64,000 bases of DNA from Calothrix sp. PCC 7103 (GCF_000331305.1 NZ_KB217478.1:862904-926903); one strand, 5' to 3'. Positions 1 to 9,607 are shown, counted from the stretch's first letter. Notes: a model not told the origin generated them from the letters alone. Numbers and translations: made by a program.

Positions 1-478
1 TTGCTTTACCTGGTAGAGAAGAAGCTGCATAAGCGCGGATTGCATCTAGTCTATGGTCTGTTGCCGCAAGGCAGGTACCATCTACAAATTTCAGTTTATA
101 ACCTGTCAATAAATCTGCTTGTTCTCCACCCATTGCTTGAATTAAATACATTAAATCACTTGCTGTTTCTCGTAATAATGCTTGACTTACATTTAATTCA
201 ATTCCAGAGAGCTTGTTATATAATGCGGTTGTACTTACTATTTTTTCTATTGCTTTCGCTCTATAAGCAGCATGGACTGACTTATGAATCCCACATACGA
301 CCAAACTCATTAAATCGACCTGACTTGAAAACAATAAATCTTGCTGATATTGAACAGTCGCATGTGCCTCAAATATTTTATCCAAGCGTTCTGGCATGAA
401 AATACACTCCATTAACACTCGTGCCATCACACTTATGGGACTTTCTTCTACAAATTGCTCAAAGACAGTAGATAACAT
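1..478 (-). mobile_element. IS4-like transposase, 5' part (runs off the left edge)
   Basis: Reading the minus strand from an ATG at 478 gives an open frame of about 159 codons that continues past position 1. The product starts MLSTVFEQFVEESP and contains KFVDGTCLAATDHRLD, which resembles the first catalytic Asp region (V-D-G-T) of DDE transposases of the IS4 type found in cyanobacteria. I infer an IS4-family transposase N-terminal half; the second Asp, the Glu and the terminal inverted repeat on that side lie outside the window. A plus-strand open frame over the same bases is an antisense shadow. Family assignment is by motif resemblance only. Confidence 0.6.
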
Positions 479-559
479 TTTGATGCACCACAATTATTAA
501 TACTGTCAAGAATACCTTGAAGTCGTTCTTAATAATCAATACCAGGAGCGGCTTACAGG

Positions 560-622
560 CGCCGTCCTAGTAGTGCATTAGTTCGCGTTGAAAGGGCTGG
601 CACTGCCCACCTTACATAATAC
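560..622 (-). terminator. Possible terminator hairpin after the M1 aminopeptidase gene
   Basis: On the minus strand, just after the aminopeptidase stop, the sequence GGGCAGTGCCAGCCC forms a short imperfect hairpin followed by TTTC. This fits a weak terminator or one of the common GTGGGCA..TGCCCAC cyanobacterial repeats. Confidence 0.3.
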
Positions 623-3220
623 CTATTCCTTTTTCTCTGACTTTGCCTCCAAACTTTCTAAGCGACTTCGTAGCTCTTGATTTTGTTGTTTAAGTTGGTC
701 TAATTCTTGACGTAAGGAATTTATTCCGTTCTCTTTGCCAATTTTTTGAAGAACTTGGATTATTTCTTCATCCGCAAACCGTCGAACTCGTCCGTCGGGA
801 GTTTGACGAGCTAAATTTTCCAAAATAGTAATAGCTTTCTGGTTTTCTATCTGCCCCAAAGCAACAACTACTGCAACTTGTGTTAGAAAAAAACTATCGC
901 GTGCAAGCTCGGTTAATCGCTCCAGTATTCGTTCCAAGTTAGTAGCATTTTGACCAATGGATATTTTCCCTAATGCCCGAATTGCTGATAAACGCAACGG
1001 TTGAGGGATGCCAAGCTTCGTATATTCAAGTATCAAATCTAACGCAGCTTCAGAGGTTTTCATTTCACTGAGTCCAGCGATGGCGCCACTACGAACGACT
1101 TCGTTCCAACCAGCTTTATCTTCCAAAACAGATTTGAGAACTTTAATAACTTTTTCATCTTTAGGCTTTTCGTCACCCGTCGCACCAGCAATTGCTCCAA
1201 TACTACGACAAGCAGCAGCTTCAACGTAATAACTAGCATCTCCTTCTTGAACTACCGATTTAAGGGCTTTGTAGTTGGAGTAAGTTTTAATTTTACCAAG
1301 CGCTTCAACGACAGCACGACGTACATAAGGACTATCATCTTTTAAACCAGGTATAAGAAAATCAAAACTTTGATCGAGGTATATATTTGCAATTTGTTTC
1401 GCTACCTCCGCCCGTACACCCCAAAATGAGTCATTCTTCAACGCTCTTCCAAGTGCTTTAAGCGACTCCAAACCACCCTTTTTAGCAAGGGCAACAGCAG
1501 CATAAATTCGGGAAGTTGGGTGTGGGTCAAACTCAAGCTGTGCCTTCAGTTCAGGTATTGGATATTCTAAACAGACTGTTTTGAGATAATTATTGCCTAC
1601 ATCAAAACTAATAAATAAAGGTTTTTCGGCAAGCGGGAAATAAAAGCTTTGCTCTCGCTCATGAATTCGCACAGTAAAAGTGCTAAGTGATGATTGCTGA
1701 GTACTGGGTTCGGAGCATTGGGTACTTTTTACACCAAACCCAATAGGAATTTTTAGGTCAAACAAATCAGGTTGACTTTGCTTTACTGTTACCTTTACAA
1801 GCTTGGTGTCACTATCCCACGAGTAAGTAACATTATAATCTGGATGTCCTCCACGATATACGTACTGGTCGAACAAAAACATTAAATTTCGTCCAGTCGC
1901 TTTTTCTATTGCCCGCAATAAATCTATTGTCTCAACTGTTTTATGAGCATTATCTTGTACAAACGTTTGTATAGCCTTCCAAAATAAATCTTCGCCTAAT
2001 TCAGTGCGTATCATGTGATAAACACAGGCGCCTTTTTCGTAGATGTGGCGGTCATAAAGTTCGATAGCTTCGCGGTAAACATGTGTTACCATTGGGCGCC
2101 GATAACGTTCCGCATCTTCAGAGAGATAACTACGCGCGTCATTTAAGCGATAATAAGCAGCATCCTCGGCGCCATACTCTTGTTCAGTCCACATAGTCTC
2201 AGAGTATGTTGCCATACCCTCTTTAACCCAAGCATGTGACCAATGTTTAATAACGATTAAATCGCCAAACCATTGGTGTGCAAGTTCATGGACAACCAAG
2301 CTTTCGGTGTTACGGTTATCGACTGCTGCTACTTCATCGAGTAAACATCTATCAGTTAATACAGTAGTAGAAGTATTTTCCATACCTCCAAAAATGAAGT
2401 CATCGACGCAAACCTGAGCATATTTGGGAAAAGGATAAGGATAACCATACTTTTTGCTCAAAAACTCCATCATTCGAGGAGTTTTGCCCATACTACGCAC
2501 AGCATCTTCTTCGCGTCCTTTTTCGACGTAGTAAGTTACTGGTTTACCATTCCATTCATCGCGAATTTCAGCAAAATCCCCCACCGTTAATGTCATTAAA
2601 TAAGTTGGGTGAATTTCTTTCTGTAACCAATGATAGATTTTATAATCGCCACCATCTGAAGCAGTACTAATTAACTCACCGTTAGAAATGGCAATATATG
2701 GTTTAGGTATACGAACCCGAATTTCGCTTGTAGATAATTGTCCTGGGTAATCAAAACAGGGGAACCAGAAGCGTGAATCTTCGTCTTCCCCTTGAGTCCA
2801 GACTTGTATGGGTTTATTAGGATAATGCTTATCAGGCTTGATAAAGTAAATACCACGCTGCGGTGTAGTACACGAGTATTTAATACTAATGTTGATTAGT
2901 TTCCCAGCTTCTGTAGGTGAATCGAGGTGAACAAAAAGCTGTTCGCCATCGTAATCAAACTTTTGCGATTGTGCATCAACTTCCACACCTTCGATATTGA
3001 GATTAACAGCATCGAGGGTTAGGCTGTGAAGGCTATCGCGAATTGGTTTGAGCCTAATAGTACAAGTTCCGTGATAACTCTGTTTGGTTACATCAAGGTT
3101 GATGTCAAGAAATATGTGTTCAACCTGTCCAGGACGGTCAGGTGTGTAATGCGGTTTAGCTCCTGGTAACTCAAAAGACTTATAACGGTTTTTTTCCGTA
3201 TCAAAATAAAACTGCGACAT
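623..3220 (-). CDS. M1 family zinc aminopeptidase with C-terminal HEAT repeats
   Basis: The 865-aa protein has the M1 exopeptidase motif GGMEN (about residues 278-282, a variant of GAMEN) and the zinc site HELAH at 311-315 with the third ligand Glu at 334 (HEXXH-18-E). The N-terminal about 200 residues form the usual beta-sandwich domain of M1 enzymes. After the catalytic region, residues about 560-830 are helical HEAT-type repeats (for example 'DDSPYVRRAVVEALGKI'), and the last 30 residues are a charged coiled coil. M1 enzymes remove N-terminal residues from peptides. No signal peptide is visible, so a cytosolic role is likely. The HEAT-repeat tail probably replaces the ERAP-like C-terminal domain of PepN. 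It is a single gene with its own promoter region; a DUF3352 gene diverges on the other side. Confidence 0.9.
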   Translation of the reverse strand: MSQFYFDTEKNRYKSFELPGAKPHYTPDRPGQVEHIFLDINLDVTKQSYHGTCTIRLKPIRDSLHSLTLDAVNLNIEGVEVDAQSQKFDYDGEQLFVHLDSPTEAGKLINISIKYSCTTPQRGIYFIKPDKHYPNKPIQVWTQGEDEDSRFWFPCFDYPGQLSTSEIRVRIPKPYIAISNGELISTASDGGDYKIYHWLQKEIHPTYLMTLTVGDFAEIRDEWNGKPVTYYVEKGREEDAVRSMGKTPRMMEFLSKKYGYPYPFPKYAQVCVDDFIFGGMENTSTTVLTDRCLLDEVAAVDNRNTESLVVHELAHQWFGDLIVIKHWSHAWVKEGMATYSETMWTEQEYGAEDAAYYRLNDARSYLSEDAERYRRPMVTHVYREAIELYDRHIYEKGACVYHMIRTELGEDLFWKAIQTFVQDNAHKTVETIDLLRAIEKATGRNLMFLFDQYVYRGGHPDYNVTYSWDSDTKLVKVTVKQSQPDLFDLKIPIGFGVKSTQCSEPSTQQSSLSTFTVRIHEREQSFYFPLAEKPLFISFDVGNNYLKTVCLEYPIPELKAQLEFDPHPTSRIYAAVALAKKGGLESLKALGRALKNDSFWGVRAEVAKQIANIYLDQSFDFLIPGLKDDSPYVRRAVVEALGKIKTYSNYKALKSVVQEGDASYYVEAAACRSIGAIAGATGDEKPKDEKVIKVLKSVLEDKAGWNEVVRSGAIAGLSEMKTSEAALDLILEYTKLGIPQPLRLSAIRALGKISIGQNATNLERILERLTELARDSFFLTQVAVVVALGQIENQKAITILENLARQTPDGRVRRFADEEIIQVLQKIGKENGINSLRQELDQLKQQNQELRSRLESLEAKSEKKE

Positions 3221-3654
3221 CGACGTTAAGTGACCTTAATAATCCTGATTTAACGAAATTCTCTTAAAAGAAACAGCAATTGCTGCTACTAAGTTTGGTG
3301 ATTAGCAGGTTATTGACAAATTACTTGCCTGCCCTTACCAATCAATAAAGTAGAAGTACCCTATTGATACCTGTATAACTTAAAATAACTGGTTTATGTT
3401 GTTTTAAGCATGGTTAGTTTTGATATGGGTAGTAAACGTGCATTGACAATATCCAACGGAAATGCGGATTTGCGTGTTTTGCACTTGAAGTAGTATTTTG
3501 GAACAGATTTTAGCCCTTCTTAGTTTGAGGGAATACTAATTTTATCAGTAGTTACCGCTAAATTAGTGAAGCTGGAAAAGAAATCCATATATTTTCTGCG
3601 CTTACGTTGACCCAAAAGCAATTTGACGATTTGAGAAAACAAGGATAGACAACA
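3221..3654. other. Divergent intergenic region, 434 bp
   Basis: This gap separates the minus-strand aminopeptidase from the plus-strand DUF3352 gene and must hold both promoters. I see no RNA gene or convincing ORF in it. A purine-rich AAGGATAG about 8 nt before the ATG at 3655 is the likely ribosome binding site. Confidence 0.4.
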
Positions 3655-5322
3655 ATGCCTGAAAGTAAGTCAAAATTTTTAATCCCAGCGATTGGTGCTG
3701 CGGCTGTAGCGGTTGGTGGTATTGCTGCCTACATATATTTTTTCAAGGGACCTTCTGGTGATAGTTCCGGTGCCATAGCGAGCGCGCGGGTAGTTCCAGA
3801 TGACGCACTGGTAGCCACATATATAACAACTGACCCACAAGCTTGGTCTAAACTGTCACAGTTTGGTACACCAGAAGCTCAAAAAGCTGTATCTAATTCG
3901 TTAGAAGCTTTTAATAAGACAACATTAGCTGATGGTAATATTTCATACGAAAAAGACTTAAAGCCTTGGATAGGTGGTGTAATGGTAGCGCTTCTACCAT
4001 CAAACCCAGTAAAACCAACTCAAGCAACTCCTCAAGCAACCCAAGAACCAAACGTTTTGATGGTGGTTGGGATTAAAGACAAAGTTAGCGCTTTAGATCT
4101 TGCAAATCGCTTAAAATCGCAAAAAGACGTAAAAAGCCAAGAAATTGATTATAAGGGTGAAAAAATCACCGAAACCCAAGGACAGGGTAAACCAACATAC
4201 AGCGCTATTGTAAACAATAATAATTACTTAATATTCTCCCAAGATAAAAGAGCCATCGAACAAGCTATAGATACCGTTAAAGGCGAACCCTCATTTGCGA
4301 GTAAACAAGGCGCAAGCGAAATTTTGAGCAAAGGTGTCGATGTTGAAAACGCAGTTGCCCAGATATATGTGCCAGATTATGGCAGTATGTTTGAGCAATT
4401 AATAAAAAATAGTTCTCAAGTAAACCAGATACCTCGCCAAACTTTAGACCAGCTAAAGCAAGTTAAATCAATGGTTGCAGGTATTGGTATTGAAAATGAC
4501 GGCGTGCGGATGAAAGCTGTAGCGAACATTGACTCAAAACTTTTAAAGTATAAATATGAACCAAGTTCTTCTAAAGTAGTTTCTCAGTTCCCAGCAAATA
4601 CAATCGCTTTGGTCAGTGGACAAGGAATAAGCCGCTGGTGGAAAGCAGTTACCGAAGAATCTAAAAATTATCCAGAACTAAACCAAGCACTTCAACAAGC
4701 ACGAGGACAGCTTCAATCTGTAAGTATAGATTTAGACAAAGATGTTTTTGGTTGGATGGACGGCGAATTTGGATTAGCAGCAATACCTTCTGACCAAGGA
4801 GTCCTAGCAGGTTTGGGATTTGGTGGCGCCTTTGTATTTGACACAAGCGACCGCAAAACAGCCGAAGCAACTTTTTCAAAAATCGACAACATAGTTAAAA
4901 CACAAAACGTAAATGTGCAAGCACGTAAAATTGGCGATAGAGACATAACCGAGTGGCAAATACCTAACCAAGGTGGACTATTAGCACATGGTTGGCTTGA
5001 CCAAGACACAGTATTTATAGCACTAGGTGGCCCCATCGCTGATACCTTATCAATTAAAGGCAAACAACCATTAGACAATAGCGACTCATTCAAAGCCATC
5101 ACAGGGTCATTACAAAGACCCAACGGTGGATATTTATATATAGACATGGATAAAACCATGTCTATAGTTAATAAATTAGCGACTGCAGCAGGGACAATAC
5201 CACCCGACACAGCAGCAATTCTCAACTCAATTCGTGGAATAGGGGTAACAGCCAATAGTAACAACGAATCAACAACCCAAATGGAAATGTTGTTATCACT
5301 CAAACCAAAAACCGCAAAATAG
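3655..5322 (+). CDS. DUF3352 domain-containing membrane-anchored protein
   Basis: The 555-aa protein begins with a short basic segment and one transmembrane helix (residues about 7-30, rich in Ala, Ile and Gly, ending YIYFF). A long soluble domain follows, of the type seen in cyanobacterial DUF3352 proteins, with repeated alpha/beta units ('DKVSALDLANRLKSQKDVK', 'DRKTAEATFSKIDNIVK') around 130-200 and 400-440. The function of the family is not established. The anchor suggests that the bulk faces the periplasm or lumen. The start is supported by AAGGATAG eight nucleotides upstream. A GGATGTAACGG inverted repeat follows 3 nt after the stop and could terminate transcription. Confidence 0.8.
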   Translation: MPESKSKFLIPAIGAAAVAVGGIAAYIYFFKGPSGDSSGAIASARVVPDDALVATYITTDPQAWSKLSQFGTPEAQKAVSNSLEAFNKTTLADGNISYEKDLKPWIGGVMVALLPSNPVKPTQATPQATQEPNVLMVVGIKDKVSALDLANRLKSQKDVKSQEIDYKGEKITETQGQGKPTYSAIVNNNNYLIFSQDKRAIEQAIDTVKGEPSFASKQGASEILSKGVDVENAVAQIYVPDYGSMFEQLIKNSSQVNQIPRQTLDQLKQVKSMVAGIGIENDGVRMKAVANIDSKLLKYKYEPSSSKVVSQFPANTIALVSGQGISRWWKAVTEESKNYPELNQALQQARGQLQSVSIDLDKDVFGWMDGEFGLAAIPSDQGVLAGLGFGGAFVFDTSDRKTAEATFSKIDNIVKTQNVNVQARKIGDRDITEWQIPNQGGLLAHGWLDQDTVFIALGGPIADTLSIKGKQPLDNSDSFKAITGSLQRPNGGYLYIDMDKTMSIVNKLATAAGTIPPDTAAILNSIRGIGVTANSNNESTTQMEMLLSLKPKTAK

Positions 5323-5324
5323 GC

Positions 5325-5372
5325 AACGGATGTAACAGATAGGTAATAACAAATAACTCATCCGTTACATCC
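5325..5372. repeat. Inverted repeat AACGGATGTAAC / ATCCGTTACATCC, copy 1
   Basis: AACGGATGTAAC at 5325 pairs with the complementary ATCCGTTACATCC ending at 5372, directly after the DUF3352 stop. Related copies occur at 55761 and 62891. Each lies at the end or start of a gene, so the family is an interspersed hairpin repeat that may double as a terminator. Confidence 0.65.
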
Positions 5373-5595
5373 ATTTACCTAATAATTCCTCACGGACAAA
5401 AAAATGTTCATCATATTACATAATTTTTTTTTGAGACTATATGTAATTACACTATAAGTAAAAAGTTACTTAATATATCTTTAATAACAAGTCCGCTGAA
5501 ATATTATGCTTTTTTTACTTTTTAATGAAGCGGCTTTAGATTAGCATTGACTTTATTGAGATTTTACATTCCTCGTCGTCAAAGAACCGAATTTT

Positions 5596-6513
5596 ATGAC
5601 TGCTGCGCTTAAAAACACTCCAGATATAGCATCACGTTTAGTAAACGGGGTACTAGCGATTAAACCATTGGCTAACTTTGCTAAACACCAAGCGCGTCAA
5701 ATGATGATAAAACGCGCGCATGAACTTGGTGTACCTTGGAAAAACGAAGTTGATTTACTAAAAGCTCGTGACTGGCAATCTGATTTGGCTCAAGTCAAAA
5801 ATCCCGATTTATCATACCCAGAGTATTATCTAACTTCCTTTCATGCTTACGAAAGTGGTAATATGAGCTGGTTAGCAGCTTTTGAAGTCGAATCTGCCGC
5901 ATATGCAGTCCATGCAAAAATCTGGCAAGATGCAGGAACCCAAGGTGATACAAAACTGCGCCAAAATTATCACAATATTCTTAAAAAGCATATAGCAAAC
6001 CCACCTCAAACTATTCTCGATATGGGGTGTAGTGTTGGAATGAGTACTTTTGCACTGCAAAATTTATATCCAAACGCACAAGTTACAGGTTTAGACTTAT
6101 CACCTTACTTTTTGGCTGTTGCCCATTATCGCGCGCAGGAGCGACAAGCAAAAATCAACTGGGTTCATGCAGCAGCAGAGTCAACTGGTTTGCCTAACGC
6201 TTCGTTTGATTTAGTTTCAATATTTCTTGTTTGTCACGAATTACCACAAACTGCCACCAAACAAATTTTTGCTGAAGCGCGAAGGCTACTACGTCCGAAC
6301 GGTCATTTAGCAATAATGGACATGAATCCGAAGGCAGAAGCATTTAAAATGATGCCTCCTTATGTATTTACGTTGCTCAAAAGTACAGAACCTTATTTGG
6401 ACGATTATTTTGGCTTGGATATAGAACAAGCATTAATTGAAGTAGGTTTTGTTGCGCCTGTCATTGCTTCAAATAGTCCTCGTCACCGTACTATTATCGC
6501 TAAAGTTGCATAA
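5596..6513 (+). CDS. Class I SAM-dependent methyltransferase
   Basis: The 305-aa protein has the Rossmann methyltransferase motif I 'ILDMGCSVGMS' (about 140-150), the acidic ribose-binding position in 'VTGLDLS' about 20 residues later, and the post-motif regions 'FDLVSIFLVCHELP' and 'ARRLLRPNGHLAIMDM' of the Methyltransf_11/25 type. The first 110 residues form a helical N-terminal extension of unknown role. The substrate cannot be told from sequence. It stands alone between the DUF3352 gene and an IS607-family element; the 273 bp upstream are AT-rich with no other feature seen. Confidence 0.85.
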   Translation: MTAALKNTPDIASRLVNGVLAIKPLANFAKHQARQMMIKRAHELGVPWKNEVDLLKARDWQSDLAQVKNPDLSYPEYYLTSFHAYESGNMSWLAAFEVESAAYAVHAKIWQDAGTQGDTKLRQNYHNILKKHIANPPQTILDMGCSVGMSTFALQNLYPNAQVTGLDLSPYFLAVAHYRAQERQAKINWVHAAAESTGLPNASFDLVSIFLVCHELPQTATKQIFAEARRLLRPNGHLAIMDMNPKAEAFKMMPPYVFTLLKSTEPYLDDYFGLDIEQALIEVGFVAPVIASNSPRHRTIIAKVA

Positions 6514-6531
6514 TTAACATTAACTTTTCTG

Positions 6532-6613
6532 TGTCATGCTGAACGCAGTGAAGCATCTTACATGGGGTTGTATATCGCGAAGGTCTGGATTCTTCGCTAC
6601 GCTCAGAATGACA
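6532..6613. repeat. Interspersed hairpin repeat (TGTCATGCTGAAC... / ...GCTCAGAATGACA)
   Basis: TGTCATGCTGAACGCAGTGAAG at the left and TTCGCTACGCTCAGAATGACA at the right are imperfect inverted copies of the same unit. The GTCATTCTGAGCGTAGCGAAGAATC-type motif is a widespread bacterial interspersed repeat. A second locus with three units is at 59215-59334. Confidence 0.65.
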
Positions 6614-6747
6614 TATTTATATTTCTTCACGGATAGCTTATAAGTATATAGTATTATTTGCTACATAGAATTTTCATCCGAGTCAGTATCTATATTATTG
6701 GGGCTTTCTTCATAGGCTTTGATTCGATAATCTAGTGCCTGATACTT

Positions 6748-8043
6748 TTAACCTGGACATCTTTGAACATCTAAGACATTCTCGATATCAAGTACAACAT
6801 CACCAACAGAGTCAGTGAAGGTGGTATCCCACATCGCCTTCAGGAAAATCCCGACGGCTCCATTAAAATCTCGTGGTATTTCATAACCACAATTTGGGCA
6901 TTTAAAGTTCTTAGAACCACCAAGCTTTCTATGAACGTGACCGCATTTCGTGCAAGTCTTTGAAGTATATTCTTCAGTTATTCTCACCAATTTGGAACCG
7001 TAACGGAAACACAAATGTTCTAAGGTTTGAGAGAACTGATAGAACGCCCAAGTCATCATTGCTCGTGCCGTTTTATTTTTTAAATTCCGTTTCTTTTTTA
7101 CCACCATCTCTGATGTTTCAAAAGTTGGAAGTACAATTACATCGTAATTACGAGCAAGATAAGAAGCTACTTGTTTATGGCATTCAGAACGTAAATTTTT
7201 AATCCTTGTTCTAATTCGTTCCATAGCTTGACGTAGCTTATAACGTAAACGCTTAAAGCTATGCCCTTTAGACTTATCGTGCTTTGATTTTAGTTTATCG
7301 AGATGGGAACAAAGTTTAGCAATTTTGTTAAAATCTCCATTCCCGAACTCTAAGAAATCACTACCATCAAAGCTTGTGATAAAAGTCCTAACGCCAGGGT
7401 CTAAGGCAATTACTTTATTAGTAACTTTGCTTGTAACCTCATACTCAACAGGGAAGTGAGCAAACCAACGACCCTTGTTATAGGTCAACTCTGTAGAGCC
7501 ATCCGTTAGAATACAAAAGTCTTGACCTTTAAATTCTGGCTTGGGTAGATGCTTCGTGGTAGATACCATCCAGTGACCATTTTTATAAGCAGTAGGGTCA
7601 AATTGTATTGTTAACTTTTGGTCACGAACACTACGGAATTTAGCTATTTTTAATCCTGCTTGTGGATGAGGCTTTTTATTTTTACCCTTACCTATAAACT
7701 TAGGATTTTTTGCGGTTTCTGACCATGCCTTATATGCTTCCATTGATGCATTATCTAATATTTTAGATACGTTTAATTCGTTACACCATTGCGGTATTAG
7801 ACCGGAAGCTTTAAGCATTGTTCTAAAACCCATTTTTCCTCTTTTATTTCCTATCTTCTCAAAGCTTTGATTTTGATTAAGATAAGCAATAGAAATATTG
7901 TAAACTTTCCGAACAGCAGCAACCCATTTCTTCCAAATAACAGTGAGTTCTTTACTCGGATACACTCGGTAGCTCACTGTCTGAAGAGATTTGCTTTTTG
8001 TACTTTCTAAGTCCGTAAAGTCGGCAACTAAAGACGTGGACAA
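6748..8043 (-). CDS. tnpB: TnpB-type RNA-guided endonuclease homologue of the IS607 element
   Basis: The frame extends up to 8541, but that stretch overlaps the recombinase gene. The likely start is a TTG at 8043, giving 431 aa and a 92-bp overlap with tnpA. The RuvC-like triad is intact: Asp in 'ALDPGVRTF' (about 215), Glu in 'LPTFETSEM' (about 309) and Asp in 'PRDFNGA' (about 392). The zinc finger cysteines CTKC and CPNC lie between the last two. TnpB proteins are RNA-guided nucleases that help keep IS605/IS607 elements in the genome; the guide RNA usually overlaps the 3' end of the gene, so 6650-6800 is where to look for it. All key residues are present, so it may be active. The start codon is uncertain. 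Confidence 0.85.
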   Translation of the reverse strand: MSTSLVADFTDLESTKSKSLQTVSYRVYPSKELTVIWKKWVAAVRKVYNISIAYLNQNQSFEKIGNKRGKMGFRTMLKASGLIPQWCNELNVSKILDNASMEAYKAWSETAKNPKFIGKGKNKKPHPQAGLKIAKFRSVRDQKLTIQFDPTAYKNGHWMVSTTKHLPKPEFKGQDFCILTDGSTELTYNKGRWFAHFPVEYEVTSKVTNKVIALDPGVRTFITSFDGSDFLEFGNGDFNKIAKLCSHLDKLKSKHDKSKGHSFKRLRYKLRQAMERIRTRIKNLRSECHKQVASYLARNYDVIVLPTFETSEMVVKKKRNLKNKTARAMMTWAFYQFSQTLEHLCFRYGSKLVRITEEYTSKTCTKCGHVHRKLGGSKNFKCPNCGYEIPRDFNGAVGIFLKAMWDTTFTDSVGDVVLDIENVLDVQRCPG

Positions 8044-8554
8044 TGGCAAGGATATCTTCGACCATTTCTCGTTCTGGGCTGAGGTTCTTTTGGTCGAGAA
8101 CCAATATTTTAGTCTGCTGCCTAGTACACAACCATGCGATAATATCGAACCCAAAACGACTAAGCCTATCTTTGTGGGCAATGACAATAAGTTTGATAGT
8201 GTTGTTGAGAACTCTGTCCAGTAGGGCTTGAAGACCTTTTCGTTTGAAGTTGAGTCCGCTTCCGATGTCGGTAATAATTTCTGCATCGGGATAACGAGAC
8301 TTAAGAAAGTTAACTTGTTGTTCAAGGTCAGATTTTTGACTGCGGCTTGAAACCCTGGCATAAACGACGGTGATTCGTTCGTCTGCGGGATTTCCAGGTC
8401 GAATAGGGATAACTGAATCGAGGTTGTATCTTCTTTGACCTCCTTGGGTAAAGATTCCTTCGATTTTCCCCGCTTCGAGCCATCTTTCGAGCGTTTTGGT
8501 ACTGACTCCAAGTTTAGAGGCAGCAACCCTTGGTGGTACATAATTTATTGACAT
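7952..8554 (-). CDS. tnpA: IS607-family serine recombinase (TnpA)
   Basis: The 200-aa protein has an N-terminal MerR-like helix-turn-helix ('VPPRVAASKLGVSTKTLERW', residues 6-25), then a resolvase catalytic domain starting 'VVYARVSS' (nucleophile Ser near residue 69), with 'DIGSGLNFKRKGLQALLDR' and 'AHKDRLSRFGFD'. This DNA-binding-first architecture is diagnostic of IS607 transposases. It is followed by the overlapping tnpB on the same strand. Length and motifs look complete, so the element may be mobile. IS607 elements do not usually leave clear terminal repeats; I could not define the ends, and give only the coding core. Confidence 0.9.
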   Translation of the reverse strand: MSINYVPPRVAASKLGVSTKTLERWLEAGKIEGIFTQGGQRRYNLDSVIPIRPGNPADERITVVYARVSSRSQKSDLEQQVNFLKSRYPDAEIITDIGSGLNFKRKGLQALLDRVLNNTIKLIVIAHKDRLSRFGFDIIAWLCTRQQTKILVLDQKNLSPEREMVEDILAIVHVFSCRLYGLRKYKKQISSDSELPSVSE

Positions 8555-8707
8555 CTCGCATTTTTAGACTACTTTTTAAGTATAGTCTTAAATGTTTAAG
8601 ATGTCTATTATGTCCGATAATTTCATGTCCTAGGGATTGCTCTATAATAAAGGGAACAGCTTTCGGTGATAATTCCATCCAACTTTCTCCGATAGAGAGT
8701 TATTGAA

Positions 8708-8731
8708 CAGGCAGGATGCCTGTTCCACATT
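8708..8731. repeat. Short hairpin repeat GAACAGGCAGGATGCCTGTTC
   Basis: GAACAGGCA and TGCCTGTTC pair around GGA, just after the end of the QueD-like gene on the minus strand. The same core (GGGCAGGATGCCC) occurs inside the MITE at 63160. It may act as a terminator for the QueD-like gene. Confidence 0.5.
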
Positions 8732-8734
8732 GGA

Positions 8735-9607
8735 TTACACTTGTGCTAACACTGGTTGGTTTTGTGTTATAGATGGTATGTCTTGTTGAGAGTTGTTGCA
8801 GTAGATTTCACAGGAGTTGTTGGGACTCTCGATGAGTTTAATTTTGTGAAGACTGGCGCCTATGTTTTGGATTGGCGCCCGTAGTAAGTTACTAATATAA
8901 AGTGCAATGTTTTCGGCAGTAGGTACTACTTCGCTAAAGTAAGCAATATCTTTATTTAGGAAAGTATGGTCAAAAGGTTCTACTACATAATCTTCAATTA
9001 CTTTTTGTAGGGCGCCTAAATCAACTAGCATACCTGTACGTTTGTCAATATCACCTTTAACGGTCACTTCTAAATGGTAATTATGCCCATGACCGTTAGG
9101 ACGCGCGCATTTGCCATAAATCTCAAAGTTTTTTTCGTCACTTAAGCTTGGATGAGCCAAACGGTGTGCGGCACTAAAGTGAGTACTGACGGTAAGATAA
9201 CCTTCCATTGCATTGCCCATATAATCTGCCCAAAGTTCAGGATGTTCAAATAGCTGTATACGAACCACAGGTAAATGCGGTGTTAGTTTTTGCCAAATTA
9301 CCCGTGCAATATTTTCTGTTGTTGGCAAAGTTTCTTGAAACTCCAACCACACATCATTAAGAAACGAGTAGTCTAGTTGACCTGTGACTTCTCGCTTGAT
9401 TACGTGTTTGACATCAGATAAATTTAGCACCATGCCATATTCATCAAGTTCCCCAAGCAGGGAAACGAATAAAACATAGTTATGTCCATGTCCGGGAAAT
9501 TTAGCACATGCACCAAATCTCTCAAAATTCTCAACATCGCTCAGTTCCGGCAACCAATAGCGGTGACTTGCCGAAAACTGTGCGCGGCGATTAACAATGC
9601 ATTGCAT
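8735..9607 (-). CDS. 6-carboxytetrahydropterin/6-pyruvoyl-tetrahydropterin synthase family protein with two fused domains
   Basis: The 290-aa protein is about twice the usual length of QueD (about 120 aa) because it holds two complete copies of the PTPS fold. Copy 1 has the zinc ligands H15 ('SASHRYW') and H40/H42 ('GHGHNY') with C34. Copy 2 has H148 ('SAAHRL') and H173/H175 ('GHGHNY') with C167. The family converts dihydroneopterin triphosphate towards queuosine precursors or tetrahydropterins. The duplication is visible and both zinc sites look intact. Whether the product serves queuosine or pterin glycoside synthesis cannot be told. phhB, another pterin gene, is about 5 kb away on the same strand. 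Confidence 0.88.
   Translation of the reverse strand: MQCIVNRRAQFSASHRYWLPELSDVENFERFGACAKFPGHGHNYVLFVSLLGELDEYGMVLNLSDVKHVIKREVTGQLDYSFLNDVWLEFQETLPTTENIARVIWQKLTPHLPVVRIQLFEHPELWADYMGNAMEGYLTVSTHFSAAHRLAHPSLSDEKNFEIYGKCARPNGHGHNYHLEVTVKGDIDKRTGMLVDLGALQKVIEDYVVEPFDHTFLNKDIAYFSEVVPTAENIALYISNLLRAPIQNIGASLHKIKLIESPNNSCEIYCNNSQQDIPSITQNQPVLAQV

Noticed and set aside
1-399. Plus-strand open frame of 132 codons at the left edge
   Set aside because: It is antisense to a frame with clear transposase motifs and has a low-complexity Leu-rich product.
8044-8541. N-terminal extension of the tnpB frame up to 8541
   Set aside because: It overlaps the recombinase gene in another frame, has no TnpB similarity and would make the protein far longer than the family.
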